This document shows positions 6,857 to 10,000 of a DNA stretch of 10,000 nt, one piece after another (within the stretch, counting starts at the first letter, position 1; the number at the start of each line of letters is the position of its first letter). Origin of the DNA: Flavobacterium sp. GTDB taxonomy: Bacteria; Bacteroidota; Bacteroidia; Flavobacteriales; Flavobacteriaceae. Below the pieces are notes generated by a model. It saw nothing but the letters and a program-made list of their open reading frames with translations. It was not told the origin of the DNA and ran no database searches. The position numbers were made by a program, and so were the translations under genes. Location of the stretch: positions 1-10,000 of the forward strand of contig NZ_JAIWOF010000152.1 in NCBI RefSeq assembly GCF_020217025.1, in the 5' to 3' direction.

Positions 6857-8221
6857 CTATTTTGGTCTAGTTCCAGTTGCCGCTGTACCCATATAATCTT
6901 GTACAGTTCTGAATCCAATATAACTTCTTGCAGAATCCGCATACTCATAATCACGAGTAGAAACTTGTAAGAAATAAGCAACATCTTTCCAAGAACCACC
7001 ACGAACCACTTTTCTTTGATTTTTCTTATCTGCAACATGTGGATTCATTGTTGAAACGAATTCATAAGCTTCAGCATAATAAGAAGACTCTGTCCATTCA
7101 GAAACATTACCAGCCATGTTGTACAAATTGAAATCATTTGGCTCGTAAGATTTAGCTTCTACAGTGTACAAAGCACCATCAGCTGCGTAATCTCCACGAT
7201 TTGGTTTGAAGTTAGCCATAAAACAACCTCTATCATTTTTAGCATAAGGACCACCCCAAGGATAAGTTCCACCTTCAATTCCACCTCTAGCAGCATATTC
7301 CCACTCAGCCTCTGTTGGTAAACGGAATGAGTTTACTTGATCTCTTCCTTTTTTCTTTTTAATATAAGCATTTTTATACATTGTTCTCCAAGCACAAAAT
7401 GCTTTAGCTTGATTCCAAGAAACACCTACAACTGGATATTCTCCATAAGCTTGATGCCAAAAATAATCATTATGCATTGGCTCATTGTATGAGTAAGCGA
7501 AATCTTTTATCCAAACTGTTGTATCAGGGTAGATTTCAATAGGTGGCGCATCTTCATAAAAGTTTTTACGTCCTTTTTTCTTAACAGCCTTGTTTAAATC
7601 AACTTGGTTATACTTGAATTTTAGCTTAGAAGCATCAATTGTCTTTAACCCATTATAAGACTCAGATTCAGGTAAATACATTGAATCCATTACCTCAACA
7701 TAAAACTCATCTGGATATTTAGATGGTTCTTTGATAAGTTTAATTTTACTATTTAATTTTCTACCTGCATAGATATCATCATCAGTACCTACACTATAGT
7801 AGTTCTCATACATGTATTTATCATAAGGAGTCATTCTCTCAGGATCTACATCTGCAAAAGCATAATTCCCAATACCATCTCCTTGTTTTTTTCCTTGCTC
7901 ATCTGCAAGAATAGCCAATCGCGTTCTGATTGTTGAATCTTTTACCCATTCAACAAACTTACGATACTCGCTATTTGTAATTTCCGTTTCATCCATATAG
8001 AATGAACGAACCGTAACTGTCTTAGTAGGTGCGTCTTGAATGTTAGCTAAATCATCATCGGCTTTACCCATAATAAAAGCTCCACCAGGGACTAACGTCA
8101 TTCCGTAAGGTTTCTCGGGATGCCATTTTCTCCCTTTAACTCCTACTAATTCTCCTTTATCGCCTTTACCACAACTGATAAATAATGACAAAATTGCTGA
8201 AAATGCAACAAACTTCTTCAT
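6857..8221 (-). CDS. gldK: GldK, type IX secretion/gliding outer-membrane lipoprotein
   Basis: This 454-residue lipoprotein has a signal MKKFVAFSAILSLFISC with the predicted lipidated cysteine at C17, followed by GKGDKGE. The body has the formylglycine-generating-enzyme (FGE-sulfatase) fold: MTLVPGGAFIMG (41-52), MDETEITNSEY (76-86), GVSWNQAKAFCAWR (266-279), RLPTEAEWEYAARGG (300-314), NLYNMAGNVSEWTESSYY (365-382), RKVVRGGSW (403-411) and IGFRTV (435-440). The fold is interrupted by an insertion of about 150 residues (roughly 97-255). The two active-site cysteines expected after RGGSW in true FGEs are missing (KDVAYFLQVSTRDYEYADSAR has none), so the role is structural rather than catalytic. 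GldK forms rings with GldN at the inner face of the outer membrane, coupled to the GldL/GldM motor. It is the first gene of gldKLMN, with a candidate promoter 38 bases upstream and no Shine-Dalgarno. Confidence 0.95.
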   Translation of the reverse strand: MKKFVAFSAILSLFISCGKGDKGELVGVKGRKWHPEKPYGMTLVPGGAFIMGKADDDLANIQDAPTKTVTVRSFYMDETEITNSEYRKFVEWVKDSTIRTRLAILADEQGKKQGDGIGNYAFADVDPERMTPYDKYMYENYYSVGTDDDIYAGRKLNSKIKLIKEPSKYPDEFYVEVMDSMYLPESESYNGLKTIDASKLKFKYNQVDLNKAVKKKGRKNFYEDAPPIEIYPDTTVWIKDFAYSYNEPMHNDYFWHQAYGEYPVVGVSWNQAKAFCAWRTMYKNAYIKKKKGRDQVNSFRLPTEAEWEYAARGGIEGGTYPWGGPYAKNDRGCFMANFKPNRGDYAADGALYTVEAKSYEPNDFNLYNMAGNVSEWTESSYYAEAYEFVSTMNPHVADKKNQRKVVRGGSWKDVAYFLQVSTRDYEYADSARSYIGFRTVQDYMGTAATGTRPK

Positions 8222-8258
8222 ATAAACTTGGGTTAAATGTAATTTCTATTTAAGGGCG

Positions 8259-8289
8259 TAAACCTATTCAATAATTTTGAAAAAAACAA
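8259..8289 (-). promoter_or_regulatory. Candidate sigma-A promoter for gldKLMN
   Basis: On the minus strand a TTG (8287-8289) is followed after 20 bases by TAGGTTTA (8259-8266), seven of eight informative or free positions matching the Bacteroidota consensus TAnnTTTG with a usual spacing. It predicts a leader of about 30 bases before the gldK ATG. It sits in the 155-base gap after the arginase-fold gene, the longest intergenic gap in the window. A second, weaker element, TATTTTTTG (three bases instead of two between the TA and TTTG), lies further upstream near 8310-8318. Confidence 0.5.
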
Positions 8290-8376
8290 CATTTTTTTAA
8301 AAAACGTGCAAAAAATATTGAATTTTAGCATTACACCTGTTTTAACAATGCTTTAACACTTTGAAAATAACGCCTT

Positions 8377-9525
8377 TTACAAAATATTCCTCCTTTGTGC
8401 TTTCCACCATCTCTCTGGAATTTCTTGCTCGCAAGCTGCTAAATAATCTTCATGTGTGCAAGGTAATAACGTATTTCTTTTTAATTTATTGTTAACATTT
8501 GTTAAAAACGGTATTTCTATCCACCATCTTGCGGTTTTATTGCTCTTGTAAAAGATTAATTCTTCCTCTTCTATAGGCACAATATACTTTATATAGTTCT
8601 CTTTTGTGCCAAATGGATACTCATTTGAACGGAAACAAAATCCTTCTATAAAATACCACAACATTTGAGCGGTCAAAACAACTTCATTTCCATTTGGATT
8701 AAAATTAAAAATCCCAAAAGAAGTTACTTTATCGCTAATTCCAGCGTAACGAGATAATGCACAAATTTCCTTTCCAGTGAAACCATTAGGATTAAAAACA
8801 TCAAAATTTCCAGAATAGGAAGATTGAACGGAATGCATATCAACACTTACTAAATCAGCATCTCTAAAAACGGGTTCTGCCACCACAATATTATTTGAAA
8901 CTTCACCTAAACGATAGGCTTCAAAGTATAATTTCTCGATTAAATCGATTTCTTCTTGCGAATTAAAATAGGTTTGAAAACCTAAATTACTGAAATTAAA
9001 TAGATTATTAGGTTCTTCTACGATAATTTTCGACAAATAAGACTCCGAATCCAATTTATTCTCCTTAGAAAAATCAAATTGATTGTCTACGGAAACCAAA
9101 TTTACCATTTGATCTAAATTATCATAACCGCGATACATCGAATAAGTTAAATCTTGACTTCCTCCTATAACAACTGGTATAATTCTTTTTTTAATCAACT
9201 CAGCTACTAAACTTTTTACAACAAAATAGGTATCTTCAATGCTTGCTCCTGCTTCTATAGTTCCTAAATCTACAATTGAAGCATTCCAATTTCCAGGAAA
9301 AAGACTGTAAAATTGCTTTCTAAAGTAGTCAAAAGAAAAATCATCATTGTCTTTTTCACTTCCTCTAAATTCATTAACCGTGATTATAGCTATAGCAACA
9401 TTGTCCAAAACCGGAAAATCGGTTTGGGTATGAAACACCACTTTTTTTCCCAATGTTTGATTGGATAATGTTGCAATGTATTCTTCTACAGAAGTTGAAA
9501 TAGGTTGTAAAAAATCAAAAACCAT
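8377..9525 (-). CDS. Arginase/formimidoylglutamase-fold protein with substituted metal ligands
   Basis: This 382-residue cytoplasmic protein has no signal or membrane segment and carries ureohydrolase (arginase, agmatinase, formimidoylglutamase) landmarks. True enzymes bind two manganese ions through GGxH, DAHxD and SxDxD. The equivalents here are GGSQ (121-124, Q for H), DNQFD (147-151, Q for H) and SVDMH (227-231, H for D). Three of six ligands are thus changed and three aspartates (D147, D151, D229) remain. PNGFTGKEI (246-254) corresponds to the conserved strand-loop after the third motif. A C-terminal extension of roughly 80 residues (about 300-382), rich in W, K and R (RWWIEIPF, ERWWKAQRRN), follows the fold. 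It starts 3 bases after the topA stop, so it is almost certainly cotranscribed with topA, and lies upstream of gldK. Database entries of this kind are often labelled formimidoylglutamase, but on the residues seen the enzyme activity is doubtful. Its role is unknown. Confidence 0.8.
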   Translation of the reverse strand: MVFDFLQPISTSVEEYIATLSNQTLGKKVVFHTQTDFPVLDNVAIAIITVNEFRGSEKDNDDFSFDYFRKQFYSLFPGNWNASIVDLGTIEAGASIEDTYFVVKSLVAELIKKRIIPVVIGGSQDLTYSMYRGYDNLDQMVNLVSVDNQFDFSKENKLDSESYLSKIIVEEPNNLFNFSNLGFQTYFNSQEEIDLIEKLYFEAYRLGEVSNNIVVAEPVFRDADLVSVDMHSVQSSYSGNFDVFNPNGFTGKEICALSRYAGISDKVTSFGIFNFNPNGNEVVLTAQMLWYFIEGFCFRSNEYPFGTKENYIKYIVPIEEEELIFYKSNKTARWWIEIPFLTNVNNKLKRNTLLPCTHEDYLAACEQEIPERWWKAQRRNIL

Positions 9526-9528
9526 TGC

Positions 9529-10000
9529 TTATTTCTTTTTAGCGGTTGTTTTCTTAGCTGGTGCTTTTTTTGTCGCTGTCTTTTTAGCTGGTGTTTTCTT
9601 TTCAATCATTTCTTGAACTTGAGCCAACGTCAATTTACTTGCATCAACATCTTTACTCAATTCAATTTTGATTTTACCTTTTGTAATCACAGAACGACCC
9701 CAACGTGCTTTTTCCACTTTGATTCCTTCCTCTTTCCAATCGTGAAGTACTTTATCAATATCCTTTTGTTGTTTTTCTTCGATTAACTCATTCAAATCTG
9801 ACTGAGATAAATTATCGAAGTTGTATTTCTTATTGACATTGATAAACATTCCATTCCATTTGATGAAAGGTCCAAAACGCCCCACTCCTTTTTGAATTGG
9901 TAATCCATCATAAGTTCCAATTGGCGCATCCGCTTGTACTTTCTCATCAATCAAACCTTGAGCCGTTTCCATAGTAACATCCATTGGATCTACTCCTTTT
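9529..10000 (-). CDS. topA: DNA topoisomerase I, C-terminal part (cut by window edge)
   Basis: The gene is incomplete: the open frame continues past base 10000, and the visible part is the last 156 codons. The ATG at 9982-9984 is internal, since in-frame codons KGVDP precede it and KGVDPMDVTMETAQ is typical of the TopA catalytic/C-terminal junction region. The visible segment contains a topoisomerase C-terminal repeat (GLPIQKGVGRFGPFIKWNGMFINV-type glycine and aromatic pattern, about 23-46 after that ATG) and a second, degenerate copy (about 90-125, WGRSVITKGKIKIELSKD). It ends in a lysine/alanine/threonine-rich basic tail (about 127-151) built from repeats like PAKK and ATKK. TopA relaxes negative supercoils by cutting one strand; the C-terminal region binds DNA and assists strand passage. 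Zinc-finger cysteines of the E. coli type are absent here. The next gene starts 3 bases after the stop. Confidence 0.9.
   Translation of the reverse strand, partial: KGVDPMDVTMETAQGLIDEKVQADAPIGTYDGLPIQKGVGRFGPFIKWNGMFINVNKKYNFDNLSQSDLNELIEEKQQKDIDKVLHDWKEEGIKVEKARWGRSVITKGKIKIELSKDVDASKLTLAQVQEMIEKKTPAKKTATKKAPAKKTTAKKK

Noticed and set aside
6850..7038. Minus-strand open frame of 62 codons over the gldK 3' end
   Set aside because: It overlaps gldK in another frame on the same strand, with no family resemblance. gldK itself is intact, so it is not a frameshift remnant.
8327..8352. AGCATT/AATGCT hairpin after the arginase-fold gene as a terminator
   Set aside because: It has only a six-base stem with a 14-base loop, and the T run begins about 11 bases later, too weak to call.
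8377..9525. Calling the arginase-fold gene hutG, an active histidine-degradation enzyme
   Set aside because: Three expected metal ligands are replaced, and no other hut genes are in the window.
9982..9984. ATG at 9982-9984 as a true start of a small 151-residue protein
   Set aside because: The frame is open upstream to the window edge, and the preceding KGVDP codons join a recognisable TopA sequence.

Overview
The window is a compact, AT-rich (roughly one-third G+C by eye) chromosomal segment from a member of the Bacteroidota, most likely a Flavobacteriaceae bacterium of Flavobacterium type. The basis is a complete gldK-gldL-gldM-gldN cluster, a Bacteroidota-style promoter motif (TAnnTTTG) and start codons with little or no Shine-Dalgarno sequence. 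Eight genes are complete and one (topA) runs off the right edge. All are on the minus strand except a small DUF983 gene. No rRNA, tRNA, CRISPR array or insertion sequence was seen, and no gene-free stretch exceeds about 155 bases.

Right end, reading in the direction of transcription: the last 156 codons of topA (DNA topoisomerase I) are followed after 3 bases by an arginase/formimidoylglutamase-fold protein. Three of that protein's six expected metal ligands are replaced, so it may not be an active ureohydrolase. After a 155-base gap holding a plausible promoter comes the core of the window (8221 down to 3617), gldK, gldL, gldM and gldN. These encode an outer-membrane-associated lipoprotein (GldK), the two-protein inner-membrane proton-driven motor (GldL and GldM) and a periplasmic ring partner of GldK (GldN). 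Together they form the type IX secretion system core and the drive for gliding motility. GldL and GldM keep the charged and polar residues known to matter for the motor. The cluster ends at a strong intrinsic terminator, and no second gldN copy (gldO) follows.

Left part: an FAD-dependent oxidoreductase of the DAO fold, with MnmC/ThiO-like motifs, starts 11 bases after that terminator. It converges on a plus-strand gene for a small DUF983 membrane protein with a zinc-ribbon motif; the two genes share one bidirectional terminator. DUF983 is divergent from a large ABC-F ATPase, probably a ribosome-associated translation factor. The roughly 67-base divergent region contains a perfect TAnnTTTG promoter element and repeated ATTGTTAC words.

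I do not see a wholly new system. The best leads are the metal-ligand-depleted arginase-fold protein next to the gliding/T9SS cluster, the intercistronic hairpin between gldL and gldM, and the hairpins placed tightly against coding ends.
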